A stretch of DNA of 64,000 nucleotides, taken from assembly GCA_012184525.1 (NCBI GenBank), contig WOFQ01000018.1, positions 124,001-188,000 on the forward strand, read 5' to 3'. Positions 20,521 to 34,531 of this stretch are shown one piece after another; the stretch's first letter is position 1, and each line of letters starts with the position of its first letter. The position numbers and the translations under genes were made by a program. Source of the stretch: Xenoacremonium recifei. Taxonomy: Eukaryota; Ascomycota; Sordariomycetes; Hypocreales; Nectriaceae. Below the pieces are notes generated by a model. That model saw only the letters and a program-made list of their open reading frames with translations. It did not search any database and was not told the origin of the DNA.

Positions 20521-23500
20521 TCACCATATCGCGCTCCTTGGTTTGAATGCCGACTGAATGAGCGGCTCAGTCATGGGCCCCGCGGGTGCTCCAGGGGAAG
20601 ATAAAGCATCGTCGGCTATGACTTCGGTTGCGTCAACGAGTACCATCGCAATGGGTGTTTTTGGTCCTTGCTCGGCTCTTGACAATGGTGGTTCGGAGGG
20701 TATGACCACCTCTCGAAGTACGCGCCGCGGAGGCTTGTCCCGAGATGGAGGCATACCAGGCATGTCCTTGATCGGTGCAGAGCCAGGTCTGAAATTCGGG
20801 TCCAGATCTTTGATTCTAGATTTTGAAAGACTTTGTGAAGTAGAACGGTTCTGACTCTGTGAACTTGCGGGGATACCGGCCTTTGACTCGTTTCGGGAGG
20901 GCGTATAATATGCGGTTGCGGCTCCTGAGCTATCTCCACGAGCACGAGTACTTGCAGAGACACTTTCGTGCCTGCTTACCCTTCCGCTACCATATCTGTC
21001 AATGGATTGCGGACGGGAGCCATGGATTGCGCATGTCTCCGAGGGATATTCTTCGATATAGTTGAACTGGGAGAGATCTATTGGCTCCTCAGTCCGTCCC
21101 TTATCTGGTCTGGATCCTCTGCGCGAGCCTGTGTGGGAGCCTGGTGCTTGTTTGGGAGACTTCTCTGTTGGCGCGGGCTGTCTTCCTCTGCTGACCGCTC
21201 GGTTGTCCTGCGCCTGTACATTCGATCGGACAGGGTTCCGCCTGTAGATGTTACTCCTTGTCGGAGAACTTTCAGCGTTCCGAACTGAGGCGGAATTACT
21301 TCGTCCAGGAATCCGACTTTGAGATGCAGTCTGAAGAATGGGAGGATCGGTTTTTTTGGTCTCAGGCACTTGAGTGCGAAAGCTGTGGCTAGATTCAGGA
21401 CGAGTCCTAACCTCGCGGACTTCAGGATCCATGACAATTGGTATAACCTCTCGAAAATCAGACTCCGGAGATTTCATTTTCCTGGCATAGACATCCCACA
21501 AGTCTTGCTTTTGTCTGGTGTACATGGAAGTTGCCAGGCGTGGCTTGCGTTGTGTGTTCTGAACATCCTCGGACGCCGATTCGCTGTCGAGATCTTCAAA
21601 TGCAGTGTTTGATCGAGGCGGTTGTAGCATGATCTGGAGTCCCTGGCTAATGTCACCAAAATCTTTGCTGTCAAAACCGTCGTATTGAGGTTGTTCTTGC
21701 CCACGAGGCCGGCCTGAATTGCGTGCGTTTGAGGTCGGAGGTTGATGGAGCGGCTTATCAAACTTTGGGCTTGTTCCGGGCCTTGATGGTGGTTGCCGCA
21801 GCGGGCTATGAGTTTTCAGAGTCTCTCGAAGAAGAGCTATCTCATCCGTATTAGGGCGAGGGCTGCTGGTCGACGGCCTCCCTGTCTCGCTGTTCCACAC
21901 AGCTACATCGGATCGATGACTATATCTTCTCTCTCTTCCGGGGGCCGAGGCCTCTGATGCGACCGTTGATTCCGCCCTTCCGACGGGAGTCCATCTGGGG
22001 TCTAGAGGATTCGGCCTCACCTGATACTGAGGTGGCATCCAGTAGAGTCGCTCGGATTCTATCGAATTTTCGGAAAAGTAGTTATCTGCGTCCTGCGTAG
22101 GAGACACCGCCGAGTTGGGAGCTGTGTGGACGAAAGTGATGTCGCCACCGTAAATCTTGACAGGCTCAGCCGAAGGCACGGATAGGCGATGAGTTGTCAG
22201 TGATTGTTCTTCCAAGTACTGCTGAGTATACGACTCGACAGGTGGGATCGTGAGTCTCGGTCTGATGGAGTGGGGAGTCGGGCTTGGAGCAGTTGGTGTT
22301 CGAATGACCCGGCTCTTCCCAGACCTGGCTGATTTGTCCTCCTTAGGGATCGTGACCGAAAGGTCTGGTCGTTGAGAGTTGCTCCCCCTTTTTGATGACC
22401 TCGACGATTTCGACGACTTTGATGAAAGATTTGGGCTGGCTTTGGGTAGACGGTCCACCTTCTCATCTGAGACGGCTTTCCCATCCTTCACATCATCAGC
22501 CTTGACAGCCTCGGGTCTGGATTTGGGAGGCTCGGATGCCTGTGGTGCGTCCGTCCCTTGAGCAGTCGGAAGGTCGGGACGGTATATCAAATTACCGTAT
22601 GGTTGGGCCTCCGTGTCTACTATGAGAAGTTCTTTGTCGCCTCGGCCGAGAATACCATAGACGCGCACCTCACCATCCTTGATTCCAATGACGGCACTGG
22701 TCCCAGCATACGTGACACCGTCCTCAGAGCCGACTGGATTGGCGAAGATGACGATGACCTCTTCAGAAGATTCGGCATGAATGACGGGTTCGAGTCGCAT
22801 GACCCAATACAGGAGAACCTGCATATCGGGCTCTTTTGGTTGCTGGCTGAAGGATCTTGGTTCCTCGTCGGTGGTCCACGCCATGGGTAACACGACGACA
22901 CGGGCACCAGAGTCGAGTACATGATGTGCAAACTCAAAAGTCTCCCATGAGCCGTCTGGTCTGTACGGACTGTATATGTATTAGTGAGCACGCTGGGACG
23001 TTCATGCATCAAAGCTGGGCCTTACTTCAGTTCGGTGCAGATCCCGATAGCTGTTGGTCCCATGCCATGAAGATAACCTGAAAAGAAGCCATCGGGGCCT
23101 TCGAGAGCCCACGTCTCGTCGGGATGATAGAGGTGGGTTTTTCGGTGGTTGGCAACAGTTTCGCCATCGCCGTTGATGACAATGGCCGCATCGTAATATT
23201 CCGGCCCCGTCAGCCAGTTGGTTCTGGGGCCGGCCTTTTCGGGGTATCCGGTCACAACGGTGCAGTCGTACCTGAGGGCAATAGTCCTAGACCAGAGGGA
23301 ACTGATGCCAGAACCAGAGTGTTCGAGAAAGGGCGATATATCTCGAAGAGACCTGAAGCCGTGGCCTGTGGAAGGGTGGGTTAGTGTCGACTGTCGAGGC
23401 AATTGTGCATTTCCGCTTTAGCACCTTTCCTCGGCGTCGTCCGAAAGAAGAAAAGGGGAACGTGATGAAGATTGCTCAAGCGGGAAGGCAGAATAACTTG

Positions 23501-23653
23501 GTAGAAACATCACTTACCTGAGAATGCCAGCTCGGGCAGCACAAGGAGATCGAGGTTGTCGGGGTTAGCGCGAGAGAGTACGGCGTCAGCTCTGTTGAGA
23601 TTGTGTTCGATATCTCCAACGCGCGGGGCGAACTGGAGACACCCAATCCTCAT
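20521..23653 (-). CDS. NTA1: N-terminal asparagine/glutamine amidase NTA1 with long tail (974 aa)
   Basis: NTA1 deamidates N-terminal Asn and Gln, feeding proteins into the Arg/N-degron pathway. I read exons 23653-23518, 23365-23026 and 22969-20521. The start MRIGCLQFAPRVGDIEHNLN is the family signature. The nitrilase-fold catalytic triad is visible as E41 (LLVLPELAFSG), K121 (NHRKTHLYHPDE) and C155 (AIGICTELNPY). The domain continues through WETFEFAHHVLDSGARVVV and ends near residue 292. The remaining 680 or so residues are Ser/Pro/Arg-rich and look disordered, with no domain I recognise. Yeast Nta1 has 457 residues, so this is more than double. The tail is in the same exon as the catalytic C-terminus, so it is not a splicing guess. 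Confidence 0.92.
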
Positions 23654-26600
23654 TCTGCCTCACGAGCGTCCGACGACGGTTCTCTTTGGGCAAACTTCCT
23701 TCAGCTTCCCTCGACAAGGCATGGGCTAGAGATGCCTTGAGAACCGTCGTCTTCTCTGGCTTGCCGGGTTGTGCTGACGCAGCCAGACTCGAGGGCAGAA
23801 GAGGGCGAGAACAAGACAAGGCGTCAGGCATTGAGAAGAGATAGGGGCCAAGGAGAGATAAAATGCGGGAGAGGAGGGGGCTGCGTGATGATCAGCCTCA
23901 GCAAACACAACACACTCAGCACTCCCGGCACATGGTTACATTCCTATCATCCTACCTCCTGCCTCTTGCTCTATCCGGCCGAGTGTGCTTGCCCCGAACT
24001 GCCGGGAGGCTGAAGCCTTGTTCTCTGGATGGCTGAGGCCCTCACCGGTAGAGAGAAGACGGGGGCTCTGACGCAAAGGCCTCGAGGGAACATTCGACCT
24101 GCCGAGACCACCACCAATCGTTTGGCGCCATCCTCCGCATCTTGAGTCGGGGAAGATCGAGACCCTGGAATCTGCCCGGTGGACTACTGTAAGCAAGCCT
24201 GCGCCTGTCAGCGGTGTCCAACGAGACGGCGTGTTTTACCGCCCTGAGATCTCCGGACCCGTTACTTGGATGCTACCGCGTGGGCGCCTGCGACAATCCG
24301 GGCAATCACAGTCGAGATTGGCACAGCGATGCCATGATGTAACGAAGCTTTATAGATAGCGGCTACTCCAGGGGGAAGCCGTGTGTGCCGCGTGTTGGTC
24401 TTAAAGTGTTTCAAAGTCATGGTCTCTTGAGGAATGTTCAGCATATTGAAGTGTGATATAGGGGTCCTGGATTGACACTACAAGTAGGCGAGGGGCACAG
24501 GGCAACTACGAGGCGCTAAAGTAAAGACAGCAGGAAAGAGCCGTCCAGGCCTAGACTCCGCGGCGGCTTAGTAGACACGTGACGCATAAGCGTTACCTAT
24601 TCTGGCAAGATGAGAATGGGCCAAGCTTTTATTACCCACTGATGAACACGCTGCTGCAACAAGCTGGGGAGCAGTTCAGACGACACTCTTTCTTCTTCTT
24701 ACCTTACTGGATGCAGCGCACGCGGAGAAGCGATCTTGGGCCAAGCCGATGCCTACTATGGACATGAAACGATCGGCAATCCCGTCTTTTTGCTGCATAG
24801 AATGACGCGTGACAGGAACTGATTCTCTTCTTGTCCTCCTACCACATCGGGACCTCTCATTCGCTGGAAATCGGCAAAGCTGCATGCTCGCGGCTACCCG
24901 GCACACGGTCCAGCATGTGGCCTCCTCAAAGGGGCTTGTGTAAGAGCGTCCTCTCTAGCGCCTAATGTCAAGAAAGCGGTCCTCAACACCATGGATATTT
25001 CTTTCTCGAGGTTATTCTTCTCACGTTGGGATTGTACTCAAATCATTCACAGTCACTTTCATGAACGCACGCAAAACAGCCAGCTGAGGATTCTGAAGGT
25101 CTTCTGTCCTCGGGCAGTTCGACTTCTCTCAGGGCCTGGAGTCCGGTAACTGTGGAATTGATATATGGCCGACCAACAACCAACCAGCAAGCCAACCAAT
25201 CCCTTGTATATCATTTTGCGTTTCCACCACCGGGTAAAAGAGATCAAACGATCAAGGAGGGTCTGTGGTTGCTGTAGAGGCAAAATTGGAGCGGTCTCTT
25301 AGGCCTTCGCTCGTCGAGAGAATAAATACTCTCCAATATCCATGCTTTAGATTAGGAAGCGAACCGTAGTCTATGCATTGTGAAAGCAAAGACTTCACAG
25401 AATCTGCAGAGTAGTCTCTTTCATGTGCATCCACCAAAGTGGCCTAATGCTCCGAGGAAGTTGCTCCGCAAGAACTCGAAATCATAGCCTCGGTTACAAT
25501 GGTTGTATCCTCTCTCGGATCACCGATATACGAAATAAATCGATGCATGTATGACGTGCCTCAATCACTCACTAATTGCTATGTTACATCACAACCTGGT
25601 TTCTCCTTTCTACTGCTTCTGCAAGGTCTTTCTATTGGGGATTGGTCCATCACTATGCGCGTATACCGTCACTCGAGCATTCAGAGGAACTCTCAGGCCA
25701 CCTTTGATGACGGAAGATCATAGGCGTGGACAAAAATTGATCCCTGCTAATATGTTAATCAGACACAAATTCTCTGACAGGTCAGAGAGCTTGTTGTGGC
25801 AGGACAGCGACACCTCTCTCTCTCTAACCTGACTATTTCAGGGCCCTAATAAGGAGCCATAACCCACGCTCACATCCTAGGCACGATTCAAAGAGACATA
25901 AAACGCTTCATAGGGTTCGATAGCCGTCTTTCTAGCTCGTTGAAGCCGCTGTCACACTAGTTAGAATGTGAGGAGACGAAATTGAAGCTGGCTAGCATCA
26001 CGCAGATAACTCACACATTGCCCGAGCACCACAACACTGGCAATGGACATCAACTTAGCATATAGGCTGGCTTGACACGAACACTCATGCAGATTATTGT
26101 TGTTTGTTCACAGCTTCTTCGCCCTATGCTTTGCGCATGGCTCTACCCCTTGAGGGATGAGCCCCGTGAATTTCCCGCTCTATTGTACGAGGCAATACCC
26201 ATTGAGTCCTCGACGAAACACTTGCTCATCTGTTCCAACTTATATGAGGTCGAAATTGAAGCTATCTCATAGGCACTGGAAGCCTCTCCTTAACTCCAAG
26301 AATGATGTTATTGTGCTTACCCTACATCTAACTTCTTCAATAACCGAGCAACGATTAACCAAGAGTTAGCACCCAAGGAATACCCTAGGAAGTATACTCG
26401 ACCGACCTGTGACGAATATTCTCGAACCGAAAAGGATAAAAGCATTGTTATATTAGTATCTCATTTCCATTTATCTTTGCATATAGTTAGTAATTACACC
26501 AACATGATCACGATCACGTACCACTTAAGTCGAAGGAGTGGTAGGCATTTACAACATGAAAATGTATCGGAAGAGATTATCTTCTTACGCTGTGGAGTGT

Positions 26601-29600
26601 GTCGTACTGCTAAAGATAGAGATGAGCACCGGACTTTTCAAGGCAAAGGAAAGACATACGTCTAGGTCACCAATGCTATCAAGGAACCCGATTCCTTGTA
26701 CAGAGGAAGAGTTAATAGGATTCCAAACCACTAGGTAAGTGGCCATAGCAGAACGTCAATTACTTCATCTTGGCCAAGCTTGAAATACGCTAGGGTGGTT
26801 CACACGCTTTCATCTTGAGAGGTGCCTTGATGGCGTTCGTTTGCCCAGTGAACGGAGAGAATTAACCTCATGGGAAACAGAGACAGAGGGAGTACATATA
26901 GCCCAAAGCCATAGCTTCATTAATATAAACATATAGCTTTTTTTCTTCTTCCTCGTGACTGAGTGCTTCTATGAGGCTGGACATCCATGACACATTCATT
27001 CTTGACTGAAGAGCAAAGACGTAAGGAAGAAGCAACTCTTCAAGTAAAGGACATTATGACAAGGTCCTCACCTTATTTGACGACCAAGGCTTGCACACCA
27101 TGATGCATACCACTTAGATTGGTCTCCCACAATTAGATGATGGACCTTTCAGGAGGCAAGCGAGACATAGGTCAAGCATCAACCTCATGGTCCTAGAGAT
27201 GCTTTTTTTGGTACCCAGGGGCGATATATATATATAATCCTTTTCAAGATGGAAATTATTAATTTTGGTACACAGGATGTCCGCTGCGGTTGTCCTTGGC
27301 TTTGTAGAGTGATGTGGTAGATAACTTATATTGACTGTGTTAAGTAATATGGACAACACAATGCTAGACAAAAAACTGGGCAATAGACGTCGTAAATAGT
27401 CGACTAACCATAAAACTTTTCGCCTTCTTTGTATATTCCTCAAATTATCTCTGAGTCTATGACTGAGCGTACAGTTTCCTACATTCCACGGGTAAAGTTG
27501 AAAGGGAGGCAAAATCCAACGACTGCTCCGGAGGGGCATCACTCCCTCATGGCATCCCGACATTCTAAATCCGAAAGGCGTATTTAACTTGATCACTCTC
27601 AAGCCCTGGTATCTCTCACTTATTTGGTTGACATGTTATCATCTAGAATGATAAGGTTTTGTCTGGACGTACATTGAGAACGTGAGGTCTGGTGATAACC
27701 AGACATCTCTGCTCCGCACCAAACATGATAACAAATACACGTGATTAATTCCATGAATCCCACAGCATAATTAGGGCAAAATTCATGCCTTAGTGGAGGG
27801 TGGTTAAGTTCGAAGGCATGGTGTCTCTTATGTCGTACCCTATAGGCTCCATCAAAAAGTTCAAAGCGAACAGTCATGAACTTTCGATTGAGGCGTCGCA
27901 TTGAAGACGGAGATTGCTTCAGAAAAGGAAGCTTCCATCAAATAATGCAACTTGCTCGCCCTCCTTCGCTTTTGTAGTGTCCTATCGTATCGAGTTCTCG
28001 ACCATTCTATTGGAACTTCGTCCAGACTCATCACATGTATTCGTGACATGTGGCGGCGGCATGTGGTAGCTGTAGAGGAATGGCGTATCGGCCGCCTCAA
28101 CGCTAGCTTGATGTTCACTCGGTTAAAGATGACACTTGAAGCCACTGTCACAGAGACCCTGGTTTCAATTGTCACCTTTGCCTTGCGGGCTGAACGAATG
28201 TCACATCGCTTGGCAAACATGACACACCAAAGCGGTGGCGGGATCTGTGATGATATGCAGGGGAACCAACCTTTACATCTTGAGCATCAGAAACGTGACG
28301 GCTGTGCAGAGCGCTATGTACTGTTAACGTTGATTACAGAGACGATGCTGGCCTATAAAGAGGCCAGGCACCTATAAGAGCAGAAGCTCCCGCTCCTAGC
28401 TCGCGCTATGGCACACTCTGGACGAGTTGGATCAGAGGCCGGGGTTATTTCGTGGCGGCGATCACCGGTCGCTACGCCGCCCAGGGTTCCATCTTAGATG
28501 GGCGCCGTTTCGGACTTCTGCCGGCTTCAACTTTGAAGGCCAGTGATAGCGTCCGAAGCTCATCATGGCATCTCATTCGCCCAAACGAGGAGAATCGGAT
28601 GTGCGGACGGGCCGGGACTCTTCCAATTGGACGTCCTAGTGCGCAGCTTTATGCAAATGGCCAGTCTGGGTGAGTAGAATTGCAATCGAACTTGAATACG
28701 GCTATGAGCAATCCATCTTCCAGCAGGAGAAGTTTTCACCAAGAAACCCCAGTAGACAAGGCTTTCGGTGATCAACAGTGATGCCCTGGCGCACGGGCTG
28801 AACCTGACGCGCGACGGTGCGAAGCTGGGGTATCGGAGCTCAACCCTAGCCTTGCGCGATAACGGTCATGACACGGGAGTGATCACTGATTAATAGCGGT
28901 ACCGACCTTGCCGGGCACACTCATGGGTGAGAACGTGAGATCCTAACGTAGAAAGCGCCATTATTATGAAGCTTGTTTTCCCTCGTCACTTTTGATCCAC
29001 CTTTATTAGAGGCGAGTGATCTCTCGCTATCACTTTGCGAAGTCGAGGGATCGATGCTAGCGTGCCAATTTGACTGCGCCAATGCGGCGCTGTCACAACA
29101 CCCCTCACCACGTTGACAGCTAGAAACGGGGGTCGAGAGGCCAGAAGAGGGAAGGGAAGAAACCCGAAAAGTGGAAGAAACAAAGAGAAAATAACCTGAT
29201 GATCACTGAAAAAGAGTCTGAAGAAGGGTTTGCGTCTGACAATTTCGCATGATCAAGCTGCAACTTTAGCAATGATCAGCATCGAAGATTCGATGGTCTT
29301 GGCCTCGACCACTGGTGGACCATCACCTACCCTCCATCACGAAGAACCCTTGTTTGAATGCGGACAACGCTACGCCGCAGTCAGTGACGCGTTACACTGT
29401 ACAAACCCTGCCGTGACCTTGCCCTCGCAACCTCGAACCTTTCAGCTCAGACTTGAAGAAGGAAGAAAACCCATGCTAGTGCCTGGGATCGTAAAAAATG
29501 GCAAGGTTGCTTTGGGCACGTGTCGAAGAAAACAGGACGCAGGATTTTGATATGAGGAGAGTGCAGATCGACAGGGCCCGCGAGCATTGAAAAGGGTTAG

Positions 29601-32600
29601 CAATACAACGCAAGCTTCAGCCGGTGGCAAGGCAAATGAGACAAAACTAACTTCCAGCCTCGCCATGAACAGCCCTGTCCACGGTGGAGATCCAACTTGG
29701 GTTTACTGCTCGATCCTTCGCAGAGGCGAATGAGTGATGAGAGATCTGATGAGCACGGTTCGGCCGACATGCTGTTGGTCAGCTTCGACAAATACAGCAT
29801 CTGAACCGATGCAATCTGATCAGGCCATGTACCCCCAGCACCTGGGATGCTAGCATCAACGTGGTAGAGCAGAGCACTTACTTTCAAACTTCGAGGTCTG
29901 GCTCAGCGCTGTGCAAGAGATTGATTGTTCACACGAAGCACTGCGTGTCGTACAACGCACTGCGCATGATTCCGGCGACTTACAATCAGACCAGATGTCT
30001 CAGGCTCGATAAATGCGCTGGTATATTAGACTGCTGCTATCAACCCTGCTTGCAGCTAGGGCCGTATTTGTGCTGCCCCGAGCCAACCACCGGATGTCCC
30101 GCCCGGACGACAGCTGTTCTTCGGACCAACACCGCTGTGCCCAGGTCAATGAGATCATTGGAGGCTGCAATTCAAGACGGGACGCACTGACAGTGGAGTT
30201 CAGTTTGGTGACGATATTCGAAGGATCACAGCGCATTAGACAACAGTTACGAGACGCAACTCGCGGAGTACAATGCAGTGAAGCGGGTACTGGCAAGAAT
30301 CCGCATGTAAAGGCTACCCGTTGAGAGCGAATAATAATCTGCTCCCGCCATTCTGCGAGATTGAGATCCTAATACGGAGCACTGATCCCCCAAAATTGGT
30401 CGCGGGGTAGGGACCTGGTATTTTAGGCGAGGCAGTGTTCTCGGCGTGGTCTGCATTGCTGCGGGCATTGATAGTCAACGACCCAGTTCGCTGGAGCTGC
30501 CTTCACCGTCCTTTTGAGCCCTCGTGGGCATATTTACTCCGGAAGTGTCTGCAGGACTAGCTGTCCTGCGGGGCAGACCACAATATTCCATGCACTCCAG
30601 AGCGGATGCTGGAGAGCAGAGTTCTTAGAATAGAAAGTTCGTGCATGAAGGAGAAATCCGGCGGCTGAGTCCAAGTAACGAAGTCGTCAGGGAGACTGCC
30701 ATCATCGACGCTTGCTCGCCGGGCCGGAGGTCGTGGCAGGGGTCTAAATGCAAGTGGCGAGTTAATATAATCTCGAAGTTGTCAAAGACGAGGATCAGAT
30801 CTTGTAGTATCGAACTTGAAGATATCTCGACGCCAAAGACGAAAACGACGATGGGACTCCGGTGAAACTGTTGAACGAGGGATCCATGTTCACTGTCTCG
30901 GCCACCTACTTCCGATAAGACGGACTTGCACTTGAGAGGGTGTACGAGCCAGAACAGAGTAACCCAAAAGGAATTTTCGAACCTGTCTCAAAACAAGTGT
31001 GCTCTGTGCCGCACACGCTGCCCAAGACCTAGTGTAGATACTGTTAGTGGGAATTCAGGACCCTGGGCATACGTACCTCTTGGCTCTAGCCGTCGATCTT
31101 CAATGTTGAAATCTCGCCATCTGACCGACACCCATGCCCATGTCACCGTTTTAAAAACTGCAACGCCACGAGCTTTGGGTGTTGCATAGTAAGTGGCAAT
31201 GGCTGAGAAAAGTGTCGAAGGTTTGTTTGCTTGTAAACTCGAAGTCCCTGAAAGCCCGATCGATGCGAGGCGAGGAGTCAGAAGCTCTGTCTGGCACAGG
31301 ATGCGAAAGGTACATGTTCAATGCTGAAAATGGGAGGATCATAATTAAGCACTATAGAAACCCCAGGTACATCACTCCCAATTAAGAGTACCTATTGAAA
31401 GAGATACCTACCTCACTTCTGGACGTCACTGACAATGATTGCCGTTGTTGATCTGTTTGTGGAGATTAGCAGCGCGGGCGAGGAACAGGCGGCAGCATGC
31501 TTGCTGAGGAGGCTGGCAGCTGGCGCTGGGGATAATTGGCGCAGACAACAAGGTGAGCGAGTGAGGTCGACAAGCTGATGAGGATCCGACAGGGATGGTG
31601 GTTTGGGGCTGCGGAGGTAGACTAGGGCTAGGGCCGTTAGGGCTTTTAGGGCCCGAGGCTGGGCGATTAGACCCCTGCTCGGCAGCGTGATCGGCCCGCC
31701 TATTGGCCCGGAGAGGTCAAGAGCTCCCAGCTAGTGCGGCCAATGGGAAGCTGCCATCTACAAGTATCACACTTGGGCGCTTCGACGACGACAACGATTG
31801 ATCGGATGTCGAGATGGCGGCCCCGCCCCCATTCACGCCCAACCACATGCTTCTCAGTGCGTACCTTGACGAGACGAGGGAGGAATCCTCCAGATGACGG
31901 AGCAGAGCGACTCGGTGCTGGTGAGGCGACGCAGTGAGGCGACGCCGAAGCGAGAGGCACAGCAAGAGGCAAGTCGTCGAGCTCCAGAGACCCCCCGAAC
32001 CCCCCAAGCACCGCCTAGACCCAGGGTTGGCGAGAGAACGTGGTGTCATGATGCCCAGAGGGGACACAGGGAGACAGACTGTCCGGTCTTTATGCAGATT
32101 GATGGCCAACGTTGCAGAGACACCAGCACACACACACAACTGCTTTGAGTGTGCCCCGCAGACCCCTACATCAGACGCTGTAAGGTACCGACCAGTCGCC
32201 GCTGTTGGGAAACCGGATCGCCTCTGTGGTGCTCCAGGCCGGTAACGCATTGAGTCGCCCATCCTCCGCGGCGACGGACAATGTCCTGGTACTTCGTGCA
32301 ACTGCTGTCCAGTTACGACCCCGCAAAACACTTCGGGAGGGGTACTTGGTACACGGTGAACTGGACGACAGGGCTGCGATGGGCACCCGTTACATCCCGT
32401 GCTGCTGCTTCGCTTCAGATGACCCGGAGGGGCCTTCAAATCAAACGAGAGATGAGAGCTCCATGCCACGCATCCCAATCGACGAGCTTGCCCCTCGGCC
32501 GCGACAGACGGTGAAGGAGACGCTACGGATGGTGATATTGAAGCGAAACCCTCTGATCAAGCCCAGCCACTCAACGCGAATCCACCCGAGGCACGAGGGC

Positions 32601-34531
32601 ATTCCACGAGGCTAAATCTGGCAGGGGAAGAGCTCAACCCGGACCAGACAAGCCAGCGGGCAAGCCAGCAAGCGGTTTGTTGGCCTTCGGGAGGTTACTC
32701 GTCCTCATGCTAAAAGAGCCCAGATCCACATTTCAGAGCTCACCGGCTTCCAGGAAGACCGTCTTGATTTGACTTCTAACCGGTGGCCATGCGCCGCCAT
32801 GCGCCGAGTCCCAACGCCCGCTCGAGGACCCAGAATTCCTGAATGGCTTTGTCCAAGATTGTCCCGCCGACGACAATGGAGGCGTTTGCAGCTTGCTTGT
32901 CTCGAGTCCGAGTCTCGTCGACTCCGGCGGCGATCCCTGGCGGCAGAAAGGCAGTCTTGTATGGCCGGGATCTCGACTCCACAGCTGAGCCATCACCCAT
33001 GCTAATCCATGCCGCATCCACAAGCAAGCCATCATCCACGGCCCATGCCATGGCCTGGCCCCCCTTCTCCATGCGCCGGTCCGTAACCGCCTCCTCCTCG
33101 CTGCTCGCCAACCCAACGTTCGCAGGGCTCTAATTTTATATGGCCTCGCCGCTGCCACCCACTGACAGGCCAGGACGCGGCCACCTAGGCGCCCTACTCT
33201 GACTCTGGATCCATGGTCCACGGCCCATGCTGTCTATCACACAAACAAAGCTGCTGGGCTGTTACGAGGACCGTCTCCATTCTGAACCCTTGTCTCCAGG
33301 CTCTGTCGATTGCGGGAGCTTTGATCTCGTTCGTTGCTGACTTCCCTGCTGCGCGCACAGCACCGCTGCTTCAATGTACCTCTACATGGGCCTCTGACGA
33401 ACCGATTCCTCTCTCTCTCTCTCTGATTCCCCAACCTGCTTCTCCCATTTAATCCATTGCGCCCTCCCGGGACCCTGATTCACCTCTCCTTTCCGCTTCC
33501 CGTCCCTTCTATTCCTCTTTTCCTTCCCTCCCTTCCGCTTCCGTCCCTCCTCCGCATGTGTTTCTCTCCTCCGCCCCCATCCTGCGACCAAACTGCGATT
33601 CACATAATCCGCACGCGAGCGTGACCCTCCAAGACAGCTCCTGCATTTTGCTTGCATCTTCTGGTGTGTTACTGTCCCAAACTTCGATCCCTGGCCCCGA
33701 AAATCCCCCTCCCAAACACCTCGCCTTGTGCACCTCGAGGCCCATACCCAAGCTACTGCTGCAAGACAAGCGCCGGGCTCAACCCCCTCCCATTCACATC
33801 CACTTGCCCAGCCGTGCTCTGCCTCCCATACGTTTTCCCGTTGCCTCTCGTCACCTCCCCTGTTGGGCCGCTAGGGTTATCACAGTGAGGCGGTTGCGTC
33901 GTGTCTAAACCCCCGTCGTCCCAGCAATCCGCGCCTAAAGAGACGTTTCTCGTCTGATGGTGCAAAACCCACCGCCTTACCCATCCCTAACCTCCATCCC
34001 CGACTTCACCCTCCATCATACACACTCTCCTTCTAGAATTACCACACTCGCTTCTCTTCTGTCCTATCGGACTGACCTCTCACCGCTTTCAGAACCGCAC
34101 GTCCACGTTGCGACCGAGACATACAGCCATAGTCTGGCGAACCGTCGCTGTCCAACCTCCTCTCCGCCGGTACCCGACCCACAGAGTTGCACTTTCGCCG
34201 CAGAAACCAGGGAACACTCTCCCAACCAAACAAAGAAAGGAAACTATTGTCTTGACAACTGAGACCTGTGAGGGGACGAATTGCCCGGGAACGGGCAGCT
34301 AGAGATCTCCGAGTAATGGTCGACCGCCGAACGGTGTAGCTTCCCACCTGCTTTTGGGGTTTCGGAAGACTCGACTCTTTCGGGAAGAGGGGAAAGTCGG
34401 TATCGGCAACGAATTGGATATTGTATGTGCATCATTCTACGCGAATTTTGTGGCGCTTCAAAGAACCGGTTAACTGAGCCCTTTTAAAGGCAGATCGAAC
34501 AAGGGACATATCATCCTAAGAACCCACCACC
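23654..34531. other. Gene desert of about 10.9 kb
   Basis: No ORF resembles a known protein and no exon chain with splice signals could be built. The centre (about 25.0-28.4 kb) is clearly lower in GC than the flanking genes, which suggests decayed sequence such as an old repeat altered by repeat-induced mutation, but I see no transposon protein, terminal repeats or intact ORF. A short (AT)n tract lies at 27224-27236. From about 31.7 kb GC rises again. From about 33.3 kb the sequence becomes pyrimidine-rich and is promoter and leader for the WD40 gene, with a predicted leader intron at 34433-34493. Confidence 0.45.
34433..34493 (+). other. Predicted 5' UTR intron of the WD40 gene
   Basis: The sequence has a GTATGT donor, a TTAACTGAG branch region and a pyrimidine-rich end leading to CAG, giving 61 bp. 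It stops 38 bp before the start codon. It is consistent with the other introns but rests on consensus alone. Confidence 0.45.

Noticed and set aside
31717..32478. 253-residue minus-strand ORF in the gene desert
   Set aside because: Composition is rich in Ser, Arg, Cys and Pro with no domain and opposing open frames of similar length; likely chance in GC-rich DNA.
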